DNA of 64,000 bases. Source: Dipteris shenzhenensis. Its lineage: Eukaryota > Polypodiophyta > Polypodiopsida > Gleicheniales. This document shows, in pieces, positions 28,780 to 40,800 of the stretch (positions within the stretch are counted from its first letter, which is position 1; each line of letters opens with the position of its first letter). Location of the stretch: NCBI GenBank assembly GCA_047967505.1, contig CM106539.1. One strand, 5' to 3'. A program made the translations under genes and the position numbers. The notes below the pieces were generated by a model. That model was not told the DNA's origin and searched no databases. It saw only the letters and a program-made list of their open reading frames with translations.

Positions 28780-29735
28780 TGCTTCATTCCATGTTACTCC
28801 CCATATGGAATGGTTCTCCACTTATGACAGTGGAAAGACAGGTTGTGTGCATCTTGGAAATGACTATACATGTGACATAGTGGGAGCAGGTGACATAAAG
28901 TTTTATTTTGCAAATGGGTCTACATTTGTTTTGAAACATGTGAGACATGTGCCTAAGCTGACCAAGAGTCTTATTTCAGTGGGTCAGCTAGATGATGCTG
29001 GTTTTCACACCACTTTTGGCTTTCAGAGTTGGAAAATTCAGAAGGGCTCTATGCTTTTAGCCAGGGGTGCCAAGTGTGGGACTTTGTATCCCTTACATGT
29101 ATCAGGGGTATTTGATCATGTTGTTGCAATAACCGAGCACCCAAGCACTTCTTTGTGGCATTGTAGGTTGGGGCACATGAGCCAGAATGGAATGAAACTC
29201 TTATGCCGTTTGGGTTATGTACCGCATTTGAGTTTCTCTGATTTTGAATTTTGTGAGCATTGTCTCTATGGGAAGCAGACTAAACTAGCCCATAAAAGAA
29301 GGGGAAAGAAAGAGTTTGAAATGCTTGATTTGGTGCATTCAGACGTATGTGGTCCCATGCCTACACAGTCATTAGGTGGGGCTGAATACTATGTGACATT
29401 CATTGATGATGCAACTAGGAAAGTGTGGGCTTATGCTATAACTCGGGAGAGTGATGTGTTCCAGGTATTTCAGAAATGGCTGGCCTTGGTTGAGAATCAG
29501 TCAGGTAGAACGCTTAAATGCCTACGGACTAACAATGGTGGAGAGTATCTCTCTCATGACTTTTAGCATTTCTGTGATACATGTGGGATTAAGAGGGAGC
29601 TCACATCCCCTCGTACTCCAGAGCAAAATCCAGTTATAGAAAAGATAAACCGTACCATTCAAGAAAGGTTGCAATGCATGCTTTCCAATGCAAGTCTTTC
29701 TGGTGGTTTTTGGGCTAAGGCAATGAAGACTGCAC
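28780..29735 (+). pseudogene. Copia protease-integrase fragment, truncated both ends
   Basis: It starts inside the protease motif (ASFHVTPH without its catalytic Asp-Ser-Gly), then runs through GAG-pre-integrase (LWHCRLGHMSQNGMKLL, CEHCLYGKQ) and the integrase core (LVHSDVCGP, YVTFIDDATRKVWAY). The second catalytic Asp motif reads TNNGGEY instead of SDNGGEY, so that residue is Asn. A stop at 29566 interrupts it, and homology continues to about 29735 (PEQNPVIEKINRTIQ, WAKAMKT), where the palindromic repeat array begins without a gap. The longest open stretch is 28766-29566. No LTRs are associated. It is closely related to Copia-A in this region. Confidence 0.88.
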
Positions 29736-32700
29736 CAGTGCCATTCTCATAGAGAATGGCACATTTGCCATTCTTAATCCATGAGAGTTTGTGGATGGCT
29801 CCCCCATAGCCTAAAGGTTAAACTAGCTAAAGGCATGTTTAGAATGGCACTACTGCCATTCTAGTTGTCACTTCTTAGCATGGCACTACTGCCAATCTAG
29901 TTAACCTGGAGATTGCTATAAAGGCTAACCTTCAGTGGGTACTGATGTGACCCTCTTTGTGATTGTGACAAAAGAGATTGGCACCAGTGACATTCTAATA
30001 GAGAATGGCACCTATGCCATTCATTCATCCATGAGAGTTTGTGGGTGGCTCCCTCATAGCCTAAAGGTTGAAGTAGCTAAAGGGATGTTTAGAAAGGCAC
30101 TGCTCCCAATCTAGTTATGTTCAAAGCACAAATGAGATTGGCACCAATGCCATTCTTAATCCATGACAGTTTGTGGATGGCTCCATCATAGCCTAAAGGT
30201 TGAAGTAGCTAAAGGGATGTTTGGCATGGCACTGTTGCCAACCTAGTTAACATGGAGATCTCTTTGTGATGACTGTCACAAAAGAGATTGGCACCAGTGC
30301 CATTCTCTTTGTGATGACTGTCATAAAAGAGATTGGCACCCATGGAATTCTTAATCCATGAGTTTGTGGATGGCTATCACAAAAGAGATTAGCACTGGTG
30401 CGCTCTTCTCATAGAGAATGGCACCTGTGCCATTCTTAATCCATGAGAGTTTGTGGATGGTTCCCCCATAGGCTAACAGTTGAACTAGCTAGAGGGATGC
30501 TTAGAATGGCAATGCTTCCAATCTAGTTATGTCACCTCTTAGCTAAAGGGATGTTTAGCAAGGCATTGATGCCAATATAGTTAACATTAAGATTTCTCTA
30601 AAATCTAACCTTTAGTGGGAAATGATGTGATCCTCTATGTGATGGCTGTCACAAAAGAGATTGGCACCTCTGCCATTCTGGCACCTTTGCCATTCTTAAT
30701 CCATGAGAGATTGTGAATGGCTCCCCCATAGTCTAAAGGTTGAAGTAGCTAAAGGCATGTTTAGAATGGCACTACTGCCATTCTAGTTGTCACCTCTTGG
30801 CATGGCACTGCTACCAATCTAGTTATGTCATCTCTTAGCTAAAGGGATGCTTAGCATGGCACTGATGCCAATATAGTTAACATGGAGATTTGTCTAAAAT
30901 ATAATCTTAAGTGGGCATTGATGTGATCCTCTTTGTGAGATGATTGTTAGAAAAGAGATTGGCACCAGTGCCATTCTCATAGAGAATGGCACATCTACCA
31001 TTCTTAATCCATGAGAGTTTGTGGATGGCTCCCCCAAAGCCTAAAGGTTGAAGTGGCTAGAGGGATGTTTAGAATGGCATTGCTGCCATTCTAGTTATGC
31101 CACCTCTTAGCTAAATATCTAGTTAACTTGGAGATTTCTCTTTGTGATGACTGTCACAAAAGAGATTAGCACCAGTGCCATTCTAATAGAGAATGGAACT
31201 TGTGCCATTCTTAATCCATGAGAGTTTGTAGATGGCTTCCTCATAGCCTCAAGGTTGAAGCAGCTAAAGGGATATTTAGAATGGCACTGTTGCCAATCTA
31301 GTTATGTTCAAAGCACAAATGAGATTGGCACCAATGCCATTCTTAATCCATGAGAGTTTGTGGATGGCTCCCTCATAGTAGCTGATGGTTGAAGTAGCTA
31401 AAGGGATGTTTTGCATGGCACTGCTGCCAATCTAGTTAACATGGAGATTTCTCTTGGTGATGACTATCACAAAAGAGATTAGCACCAGTGCCATTGTGAT
31501 AGGGAATGGCACCTGTGCCATTCTATTTGTGATGACATTCACAAAAGATATTGGCCCCTGTGCCATTCTTAATCCATGAGAGTTTGTGGATGGCTCCCTC
31601 ATAGCCTGAAGTTTGAAGTAGCTGAAGAGATGTTTGGAATGGCATTGTAACCAATCTAATTAACTTGGAGATTTCTCTTTGTGTGATGACTGTCACAAAA
31701 GAGATTGGCACTAGTGCCATTTTAATAGAGAATGGCACCTGTCCCATTCTTAATCCATGAGAGTTTGTGGATGGCTCTCCCATAGCCTAAAGGTTGAAGT
31801 AGCTAAAGGGATGTTTACAATGGCACTGTTGGCAAAATAGTTAAGTCACCTTTTAGCTAAAGGGATGTTTAGCATGGCACTGATGCCAATATAGTAAACA
31901 TGGAGATTTCTCTAAAATCTAACCTTTAATGGGCACTAATGTGATCCTCTTATGATGACTATCACAAAAGAGATTGGCATCAGTGCCATTCTCATTGAGA
32001 ATGGCACCTTTGTCATTCTTAATCCATGAGAGTTTGTAGATGGTTCCCTCATAGCCTGAATGTTGAAGTAGCTAAAGGGGTGTTTGGCTCTTGGCATGGC
32101 ACTGCTGCTAATCTAGTTAACATTGATATTTCAAAGCACAAATGAGATTTGCACTCATGCCAATATAGTTAACATGGAGATTTCTCTAAAATCTAACCTT
32201 TAGTGGGCACTGATGTGATCCTCTTTGTGATGACTGTCATAAAAGAGATTGGCATTAGTGCCATTCTCATTGAGAATCTTAATCATTGAGAATGGCACCT
32301 TTGTCATTCTTAATCCATGAAATTGAGAATCTTAATCATTGAGAATGGCACCTCTACCATTCTTAATCCATGAGAGTTCATGGATGGCTCCCCCATAGCC
32401 TAAAGGTTGAAGTAGCTACAGGGATGTTTAGAATGGCACTACTGCTAATCTAGTTATGTCACCTCTTAGCTAAAGGGCTATCTAGTCAACTTGGAGATTT
32501 CTCTTTATGATGACTGTTCACAAAAGAGATTGGCACCAGTGCCATTCTAATGGAGAATGGCACTTGTGCCATTCTTAATCCATGAGAGTTTGTGGATGGC
32601 TTCCTCATAGCCTCAAGGTTGAAGTAGCTAAAGGGATATTTAGAATGGCACTGCTACCAATATAGTTATGCTCAAAGCACAAATGAGATTGGCACCAGTG

Positions 32701-34900
32701 ACATTGTTAATCCATGACAGTTTGTGCATGGCTCCCTCATAGCCTAAAGGTTGAAGTAGCTAAAGGGATGTTTAGCATGGCATTGATCTGACCCTCTTTA
32801 TGATAAGTGTCACAAAAGAGATTGGCACTAGTGCCATTCTCATTGAGAATGGCACATTTGTCATTCTCAATCAATGAGAGTTTGTGGATGGCTCCCTCAT
32901 AGCCTAAATGTTGTAGTAGCTAAAGGGGTGTTTGGCTCTTGGCATGACACTGCTGCCAATCTACTTAACATTGATATTTCAAATCCAGTTATGTCACCTC
33001 TTAGCTAAAGGGATGTTTAGCAAGGCATTGATGCCAATATAGTTAACATGGAGATTTCTCTAAAATCTAACCTTTAGTGGGCACTAATGTGATCCTCTTT
33101 GTGATGGTTGTCACAAAAGAGATTGGCACCAGTGCCATTCTTAACCCATGAGAGTTTGTGGATGGCTCCCCATAGCGTAAAGGTTGAAGTAGCTAAAGGC
33201 ATGTTTAGAATGGCACTATTGCCATTCTAGTTGTCACCTCTTGGCATGGCACTGCTGCCAATCTAGTTATGTCATCTCTTAGCTAAAGGGATGCTAAGCA
33301 TTATGGCACTAATGCCAATATAGTTAACATGGAGATTTCTCTGAAATCTAATCTTCAGTAATGGCACCTCTGCCATTCTTAATCCATGAGAGCTTGTGGA
33401 TGGCTCCCCCATAGCCTAAAGGTTGAAGTAGCTACATGGATGTTTAGAATGGCACTGCAGCCAATCTAGTTATGCCACCTCTTAGCTAAAGGGATGTCTA
33501 GTTAACTTGGAGATTTCTCTTTGTGATGTCACAAAAGAGATTGGCACCAATGCCAGGATGGCTTCCTTATAGTCTCAAGGTTGAAGCAGCTAAAGGGGTA
33601 TTTAGAATGGCACTGCTGCCAATCTAGTTATGTTCAAAGCACAAATGAGATTGGCACCAGTGCCATTCTTAATCCATGAGAGTTTGTGGATGGCTCCCTC
33701 GTAGCATGAAGGTTGAAGTAGCTAAAGGGATGTTTGGCATGGCACTACTACCAATCTAATTAACATGGAGATTTCTCTTTGTGATGATTGTCACAAAAGA
33801 GATTGGCACCAATGCCATTCTAATAGAGAATGGCACCTGTGCCATTCTCTTTGTGATGACTATCACAAAAGAGATTGGCACCTCTCCCATTCTTGATCCA
33901 TGAGAGTTTGTGGATGGCTCCCTCATAGCCTGAAGGTTGAAGTAGCCGAAGGGATGTTTGGAATGACACTGTAACCAATCTAGTTAACTTGGAGATTTCT
34001 CTTTGTGATGACTATCACAAAAGAGATTGGTACAAGTGCCATTCTAATAGAGAATGGCACCAGTGCCATTGTTAATCCATCATAGTTTGTGCATGGCTCC
34101 CTCATAGCCCGAAGGGATGTTTAGAATGGCACTACTATCAATCTAGTTCTGTCACCTCTTAGCTAAAGTGATGTTTAGCATGGCATTGATGCCAATATAG
34201 TTAACATGGAGATTTCTCTAAAATCTAACCTTTAGTGGGCACTGATGTGATCTTCTTTGTGATGGCTCCCTCATAGCGTGAATTTTGAAGCAGCTAAAGG
34301 GATATTTAGAATGGCACTGCTGCCAATCTAGTTATGTCACCTCTTAGCTAAATTGATGTTTAGCATGGCACTAATGCCAATATGGAGATTTCTCTAATAT
34401 GGAGAAATCTAAAATGTAACCTTCAGTGGGCATTGATGTGATCCTCTTTGTGATGATTGTCAAAAAAGAGATTGGCACTAGTGCCATTCTCATTGAATGT
34501 TCAAGTAGCTAAAGGGATGTTTGGCATGGCACTACTGCCAATCTAGTTAACATGGAGATTTCTCTAAAATCTAATCTTCAATGAGCACTGATGTGTTCCT
34601 CTTTGAGATGACTGTCACAAATGAGATTGACACCAGTGCCATTCAGATAAAGAATGGCACCTGTGCCATTCTTAATCCATGAGAGTTTGTGGATGGCTCC
34701 CTCATAGTTAATCTAGACAAACTCACATGGAGTAGGATGGCACACGTGCCAATCTTTATCAAAAATATCAGTTTAACATGGCATAAATAAATCTTTCAGT
34801 TTAACATGGCACAAGTGCAAATCTACTCCTTGCATGAAAAATTTCATGAATAAAGATTTCAGTTTAGCATGAAACCATTACTAATCCACTCCTTGCCAAT
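29736..34900. repeat. Mosaic tandem array of palindromic TGGCAC...GTGCCA modules
   Basis: About 5 kb of irregular tandem repeats. The marker GAGAGTTTGTGGATGGCT occurs about 22 times at spacings of roughly 90-340 bp. A full unit of ~300 bp has the order: GAGATTGGCACCAGTGCCAT, AGAATGGCACCTGTGCCATT, ATCCATGAGAGTTTGTGGAT, CATAGCCTAAAGGTTGAAGT, GTTTAGAATGGCACTGC, TTAACATGGAGATTTCTCT, and TTGTGATGACTGTCACAA. Many units lack modules. No sizeable ORF is present. Palindromic halves recur dozens of times, so single strands could fold into hairpins. Copies decay towards 34700-34900. Confidence 0.9.
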
Positions 34901-35569
34901 ATTTAATGAGAATATGTTATTACATGAAATCTTTTTAAAATAAGCGCCAAATTGTCACATTATTTCTCCTTGCAATCTTGTCGCAGAGGAAGTAAAAGAA
35001 AATGAGATGTGGTAACCCTAGAGGGTGATCATGTTAAGGTCTTGAGGCATACATGCTCATTTAGTTGAGGTTAGGAGTTCTATCATACTTTCTTGACATT
35101 TTTCTTTAAGAATCTATTAGCTATTCTAATATGTGTTTAGCTAGATATTCTAATTGTTCCATATCCTAACACTAAGGAACAAATTTTAAATCAGCACACC
35201 TTGATAAGAAAATTATAAATTAATGTATATTCTTTTATCTATAATCATTAAATTTAAACAACATCAATTGAGGTGCTCTTCGTGGTTTATATTTTTTAAA
35301 CATGCATATATTTATATTTATAAATAGAAATATTTATATTTTTTAAACATACATATATTTGTATTTATATATAAATATATATTTATATTTATAAAAATAT
35401 ACTTTAAATTTTAAAATTTTTAAAAATTGAAATTTCAACAATTGAAATTTAAAAAATATTAAAATTTGAACTTTCAAAAGTTGTTCAAATTTTCAAATTC
35501 TGAATTTTAGCAAAGTACATTAAGAATAAAATTTGAATTTCAAATTTGAAAGACAAGACATTGGGAAAG
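34901..35569. other. AT-rich sequence, nothing recognised
   Basis: Mostly A/T with TATATTTATATTTATAAAT-type runs (35300-35420) and AAATTTxAAAATTT repeats (35400-35530). No genes. Confidence 0.6.
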
Positions 35570-35651
35570 AGAGGGAAAGAGGGAGGTAGGGAGGGAGAGA
35601 GAGATAGAAAGAGACAGACACACAAATAGACAGATGTGTTTGTGTGTGTGG

Positions 35652-35690
<39 letters not shown>

Positions 35691-35735
35691 GTGTTTGTGT
35701 GTGTGTGGGAGAGAGAGAGAGAGAGAGAGACTCTT
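35570..35735. repeat. GA/GT compound microsatellite
   Basis: Two (GA)n tracts are each preceded by a GTGTTTGTGTGTGTG block, suggesting duplication of a compound unit. The neighbouring 35570-35620 is GGGA-rich. Confidence 0.9.
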
Positions 35736-36480
35736 GGAGGAGGGCACGGTCGCATTCAACACAGTGCCCAAAGCCAAGGTGGCGGTGGCCAACGATGACT
35801 ACATGAGCTGACTCTTGAGGTAGCCAAGGCAGCGGTGGCCTTCAAATTACGATGGAAATCGAGGAGGAGGCGACGCCTTCAATAGTCCGGACTCCGATGG
35901 AAATCGGGGAGGAGGCAGCACACGGAGCAAGGTGACACCGAGGTCAATGGTAGGGCACAGATCCAAAGAGAGTGTACCAAACAAGGTAGCCTTCTCTTTG
36001 TGGATAGTGGTAGGAGAAGGAAAAAGACAGCCAAAGACAGTGCATGACGCACGAAGCCAGGTCTACGAGGAGCCAGAGGGGGCAGTGGGCACGGCTAGGA
36101 GCCGAGGAAGTCAGGCTCAGAGGCCAAGGCTGGCCACAGACTGCGAGAATCGGACCAATTTGGATGTGAAGCTTTTGCACAGGGAGGATATTGGAAGAAA
36201 CACTTTGGCACAGGACGAGAGGCAATAGAGGCACGATTGCTGCCACAGTGCACAATGGCGTGCAAATAGAGGCGGAGGTGTGAAGGCGTGGAGGCAGAGG
36301 CGGAGGCTCAGAAGGGCACGAAAGGGGAAGAGCAGGTAGGTCCTAGGGTTTCATACCATCCTCTATGATATTTTGTTTTTTGCTTTTGGGTTCCTAATGA
36401 GTTTTGGTCTATTTTTACATTTCAATTTATTCTTTCTTTCTTTAGAGCCCTTGGACATCGTTTTTTACCCCTTTTGCTCT
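35736..36480. other. GC-richer patch, no recognised gene
   Basis: Base composition rises sharply against the AT-rich surroundings. ATGGAAATCGxGGAGGAGGC is repeated (about 35849 and 35899), as is AGCCAAGGxxGCGGTGGCC (about 35772 and 35823). The longest plus-strand open frame (35932-36228) has no recognisable domain. It could be a decayed gene 5' end or an insertion; I cannot tell. Confidence 0.35.
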
Positions 36481-36829
36481 TAGAGTTTTTATATATATAT
36501 ATATATTTCTAAATTTGAAATCAAAAGAACCTATGCTAAATTTGCGAAATGACTACCATTTGCGATGGTTTTTTTGACATAATTTATAAATGATTTTTTA
36601 AAATTAAAGCATAAAAGCGTCAATACAAATTGGCAGTATGACTATTGATGTCGCTATCGATGTATTATATATGAATGTTTATATTGACTATCAAATATTA
36701 CTACTAAAAAACTTTCAAGGTTGTTTCAATAGCTAAATCAATGCTTTCAATGCTCTCCTTCTTTTGTAATTTTCAAATTTAGGAGTTTCAAATTTTAGAA
36801 TTTCAAAATTTGGAATTTAAAAATTTTTA

Positions 36830-36945
36830 AGTAATTATGTATATATACAAATATAAATATATATATATATATAGAAATATAAATATATGTATGTTGGAAA
36901 AAATAAATGTAAGTATGTCTAAATATATATATGTAAATATATGTA

Positions 36946-37018
<73 letters not shown>

Positions 37019-37160
37019 GTATGTATATATATATATGTATGTATGTGTATATATATATATATATATATGTATGTATATATATATATATGTATGTATCTAT
37101 ATATATGTGTATGTATGTATGTATCTATATATGTATGTATATATATATATATAGTATGTT
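36830..37160. repeat. AT/TATG microsatellite
   Basis: Long (AT)n runs are interspersed with GTATGTAT. Ile/Tyr-only open frames here are artefacts. Confidence 0.95.
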
Positions 37161-37249
37161 TAAAAAATATAAAAATATATGCTTAAACCACTTAGAGTGA
37201 AATGCCTCAATTGATGTTGTTTAAAACTTAATGATTGTAGATTTATATA

Positions 37250-37580
37250 GACTAATCCTAGTTTAATAGACCAAACCTTCATTTTGACAATGATTTAATA
37301 GAATCCTAGTTTAGGATTAGCATATTACATCCTTGTTTAACATTAGAATGGAACATAAATTAGTCTATTAGATCCTTGTTTTACCTTATTCTATTAAATC
37401 CTAGTTTAACATTAGTCTATTAAATCCTAGTTCAACATTAGTCCATTAAATCGTAGTATAACATTAGTCCATTAAATCCTGGTTTAGAATTAGTCTATTA
37501 AATCCTAGTTTAGCATTCCTATATTAAACCATAGTTTAGTATTAGTCTATTGAATCCTACTTTAATCTATTAAATCATTA
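37250..37580. repeat. ~27-bp minisatellite TTAGTCTATTAAATCCTAGT
   Basis: About ten diverged copies of TTAGTCTATTAAATCCTAGT followed by TTAACAT occur in tandem. Confidence 0.85.
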
Positions 37581-37630
37581 AAACTATCGTAAACATTGAT
37601 AATTCAAAATAAATACACTAGAAACCCAAA

Positions 37631-37631
<1 letters not shown>

Positions 37632-37674
<43 letters not shown>
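37632..37674. repeat. (CT)n microsatellite
   Basis: An uninterrupted CT dinucleotide run of about 43 bp. Confidence 0.98.
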
Positions 37675-37675
<1 letters not shown>

Positions 37676-37789
37676 ACAGACGAGAATCCACCGACCATAA
37701 TCTTTCATTTTTTATATTTTTCCAAATTACCAAAAATTTTAGAAAATTAATTTCATGGAAATTTTATATAGCCCATTCTCTAGGAGGAT

Positions 37790-38510
37790 TTTGTAGATTG
37801 GCACCAGTGCCAATCTACAAAATCCCACATGGAGATTGTCACCATTGCCAATCTACTTGTGAGATTGTGGAGCATGGCAATGGTGCCAATCTACACGTGG
37901 GATTTTGGAGCATGGCACTGGTGCCAATCTCTAGAATGTCTCCTATTGCATAGGAGGTTTTCATGAAAATCATTAGAAAATTTTAGAACAATAATTTCAT
38001 TTAAATTTTATCTAGATCCGTTCCCCATAAAGTTTTGAGAGGTTCCACGTGGAATTGTGGAGAATGGCACCACTGGCATTTTTCACAAACCCACATGGAG
38101 AATGGCATTGGTGCCAATCTCCATGAGGGTCTAGCAAACTTTTAATTTCCCTATGCATAATAGCTTTGGTGCCACTGTCCATGTTAGTTTATGGAGATTG
38201 GCACCAGTGCCATTCTCCACAAACCCAAATCCATTCCGCATGGGGAAATTTAAAAATTGCTAACTTGGAGATTGGCACCAGTGCCATTATCCATGTGTGA
38301 TTGTGGAGAATGGCACTAGTGCCAATCTCTATGTTTGGAATTTAGAGAGTGTTTTATCAAACTGCTAAATTTTTTAGGGAAATAATTCATGCTTTCATGA
38401 AATTTTTTATTAGACCCATTCATGGATTGTGGAGTTTGGCACCAATGCCATTCTCCAAAAACCCACAATGGAGATTGGCACCAGTGCCATTCTCCCCATT
38501 GTAAGGACAG
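37790..38510. repeat. Second palindrome repeat, TGGAGAWTGGCAC-N2-GTGCCAWTCTCCA type
   Basis: About ten copies of an imperfect palindrome occur in 720 bp, separated by AAACCCACATGGAGA-like spacers. The best copy (37793-37818) has 12-bp perfect arms, GTAGATTGGCAC and GTGCCAATCTAC, around CA. The core is the same as in the array at 29736-34900, but the connecting sequence differs. Confidence 0.85.
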
Positions 38511-38596
38511 ACTAGCATAATTCTCTGTTGGTTTTATGAAATTCTTTGGTTGTAACTTTTTCAAAATTTCATTTCTTGTAATCATAATGGCAAGGG

Positions 38597-38839
38597 ATGG
38601 CTATCAAATGTGGGGACAAGGTCTTGATGGTGGTTGGGAATGAAGTGGTTACAATTGGTGCAATGTGTGTAATAGATCCAGAGGGCTACTGCAGTGGTGT
38701 GAAGATTGGGGCAGAAAATGTATCGATGATAGTGGAGAGGTCTATCAGTTGTGACATGCTCTTGCCATTTCCCACTATGGATGTAGTGCTTATTGGTGAG
38801 GCACTTTGGAGCATTGTCAAGTGGCCTAAGACTCTCTAA
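38597..38839 (+). pseudogene. DUF8039-like transposon protein fragment
   Basis: An 80-codon ORF with the pattern VIDPEGYCSGVKIGAENVSM ... LLPFPTMDVVLIGEALWSIV followed by KWP. This resembles the DUF8039 domain found in plant CACTA/En-Spm-type transposon proteins, whose hallmark is a terminal GxAxxSxVxWP. The rest of such a protein is missing on both sides. Identification is from memory of the family pattern; an HMM search would settle it. Confidence 0.55.
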
Positions 38840-38999
38840 AACATGTTGGTGATTGTTTAGATGATACGGTAACTCAAGAAGCCACATCAAGTGAGCATGA
38901 GCAACCTTATGTTTGTGCAATTGGCAGCCACAAAAAGTCAAGATGAGCGCAATTCATTGATGGAGGAGAGAAAGGTGCATATGATATAGCAACAGAGTT

Positions 39000-40800
39000 G
39001 CAGGAACTTATACTATGCATGGCATAGGTACTCCGAGATGGGATCCAAAAAAGTATGTATGCATAATCCATGATAAGACGGACCAAAAAAAGACGGCAAT
39101 TCCAAGACGTCGGATGAGGTCCAAGGACACTAATTTTGCATGGCAATTACAGGTTTCACTTATTAGAATGATTACCCATGGGCACGGACAAAGTCATTAT
39201 GGACACTTCATCCTCAATGGTTTGTGGCCATCTGATCCCAACCTGACGATTGGATCGCTCTCAATTTGTTTGTGCAACTTAGAGAGGACTGATATGCATG
39301 ATCTCAGAGACCTTGCTACTACTGATGGGATTCCAAGAAGCTGTGCTCGCCTTCTGAATGCTCTATGCTCAAGAAACATTTGGACTCCCATTATAGTTCT
39401 GAAGGTGCACATATTTCCACAAGGGGACTTGGCTTGTCTGAAATTGTAGATGCCACGATCACAAATTCAAATCTGGAGACTGTACCGAAGAGTGACCATA
39501 AGTCTTCCACAAATGCCATGACAACTTCCATTGCGAGTGCTGCAGACACATGTAGGAATTTGTTACCATTAGGCGAAAACCCACCCTCTTCTGATGGAAA
39601 CGTTGCTGTTGAGCCAACATACCAAAAGTTGCTAGAGAACTTGCTACTCCAGCTAGATAATTGTGGGTCTAAGAACAAAAACAGATACTTGTTTGCATAC
39701 CTTTCTCTTCTTGTAGCAAGGGGCATTTTCAAGATAGATCAATTGGGCTTCTTGATCGTAGGGCACACACATGAGGACATTGATGCAATGTTCAGTAGGT
39801 TCTCTCAGAGTTTGCGAGTGGGACAAACGTTCACTTTCCCTCATTTGATGGACACATTCAAAAAATGTACATCAGCTTCTCCAGCACCTTTTCTTACACA
39901 GATTCCTAACTTCAAGGATTACCTATGTGATGGGCAAGAAATGTTTGTTGGTCATGCAAAGCCATTACAATTTTAATTTTTCATGCAAGGTGAGAAAACT
40001 ATGATGCAATACAAGGTGCATCCCAAATCACCGAACTGGATGCCCATTGAGGGGGGAATTGAGTTGTGGAAGAAAGATAGTGAGGGTCGACCATTGTTGC
40101 CTACAGGTTGCCCGGATATACTTCCAATGGCTACATTTGTGAGAGATCACTTGCAAGTTATATCAGGGATAAAGGATTACATTAAGTTTTGGGAGAGATG
40201 TGCAAGTGGAAAGAATGCATCGTATGAGTCCTACATTAGGCCAGTGATAGACTACTGTGGAAAACCATGATCGGGGAGCTTGAACAGGAAAACATCTCAG
40301 AGATAGGAGTGTACAGAGATTTTTGGCCAAGAACACAATCGCCTAATGAGGAGGAGGATATAGATGCTTGCAATAATGAGTTCCAAGGCTATGAGGAATG
40401 GAATGATCACTATTGTGAGCCTCTAAAAAGTAAGCCAAGGGAAGATTTTAGACCAATGGTGGATGTTAAGGAAGGTGATTTTGTCTTGGTGAGGCCTTCG
40501 GACGTTGTATATCCCATATGGCTTGGGGTTGCCATATCAAGTGCCGAGAAGGATGCTACATCTCCTAACTTCAAGAAATTATTAGTTCAATATTAGGCAC
40601 CATCAGTTAAGAGAAAGGGACTCAGTGATGCAAATGCCTATGTTGACTGCTGGAACAAGTATTGGGCAGAGAATAGGTTGGATCCACAGGTGTGGGAGTG
40701 TATGGATGCGGTGGTCTGGTCGTGGACATCAAAAGCCTTAAATAGACCCAAGAAGATTAACATTCCACAGAATGTATGTATCAAAGCACAAGAGAGCTTG
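39000..40800 (+). pseudogene. DUF7869-type transposon-related gene, decayed
   Basis: Homologous segments run in order but in different frames: YVCIIHDKTDQKKTAIPRR (from 39015), HYGHFILNGLWPSDPNLTIG, LQLDNCGSKNKNRYLFAYLS with LGFLIVGHTHEDIDAMFSRF (39365-39976), YKVHPKSPNWMPIEGGIELW with an LPTGCPDILP block (39983-40270), and a C-terminal GDFVLVRPSDVVYPIWLGVA (40267-40596) continuing past a stop to about 40800. The QLDNC...NKNR...GHTHEDID signature is that of DUF7869 proteins, abundant and transposon-like in plants and some animals. Several stops and frame changes are needed, so no full protein is encoded. The LDN and HEDID acidic residues may be catalytic in an RNase-H-like fold (inference). 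Confidence 0.8.

Noticed and set aside
35520-35792. Ser/Leu-rich frames over the GA microsatellite
   Set aside because: Simple-sequence translation.
36837-37200. Ile/Tyr-only open frames
   Set aside because: Translation of an AT/TATG microsatellite.
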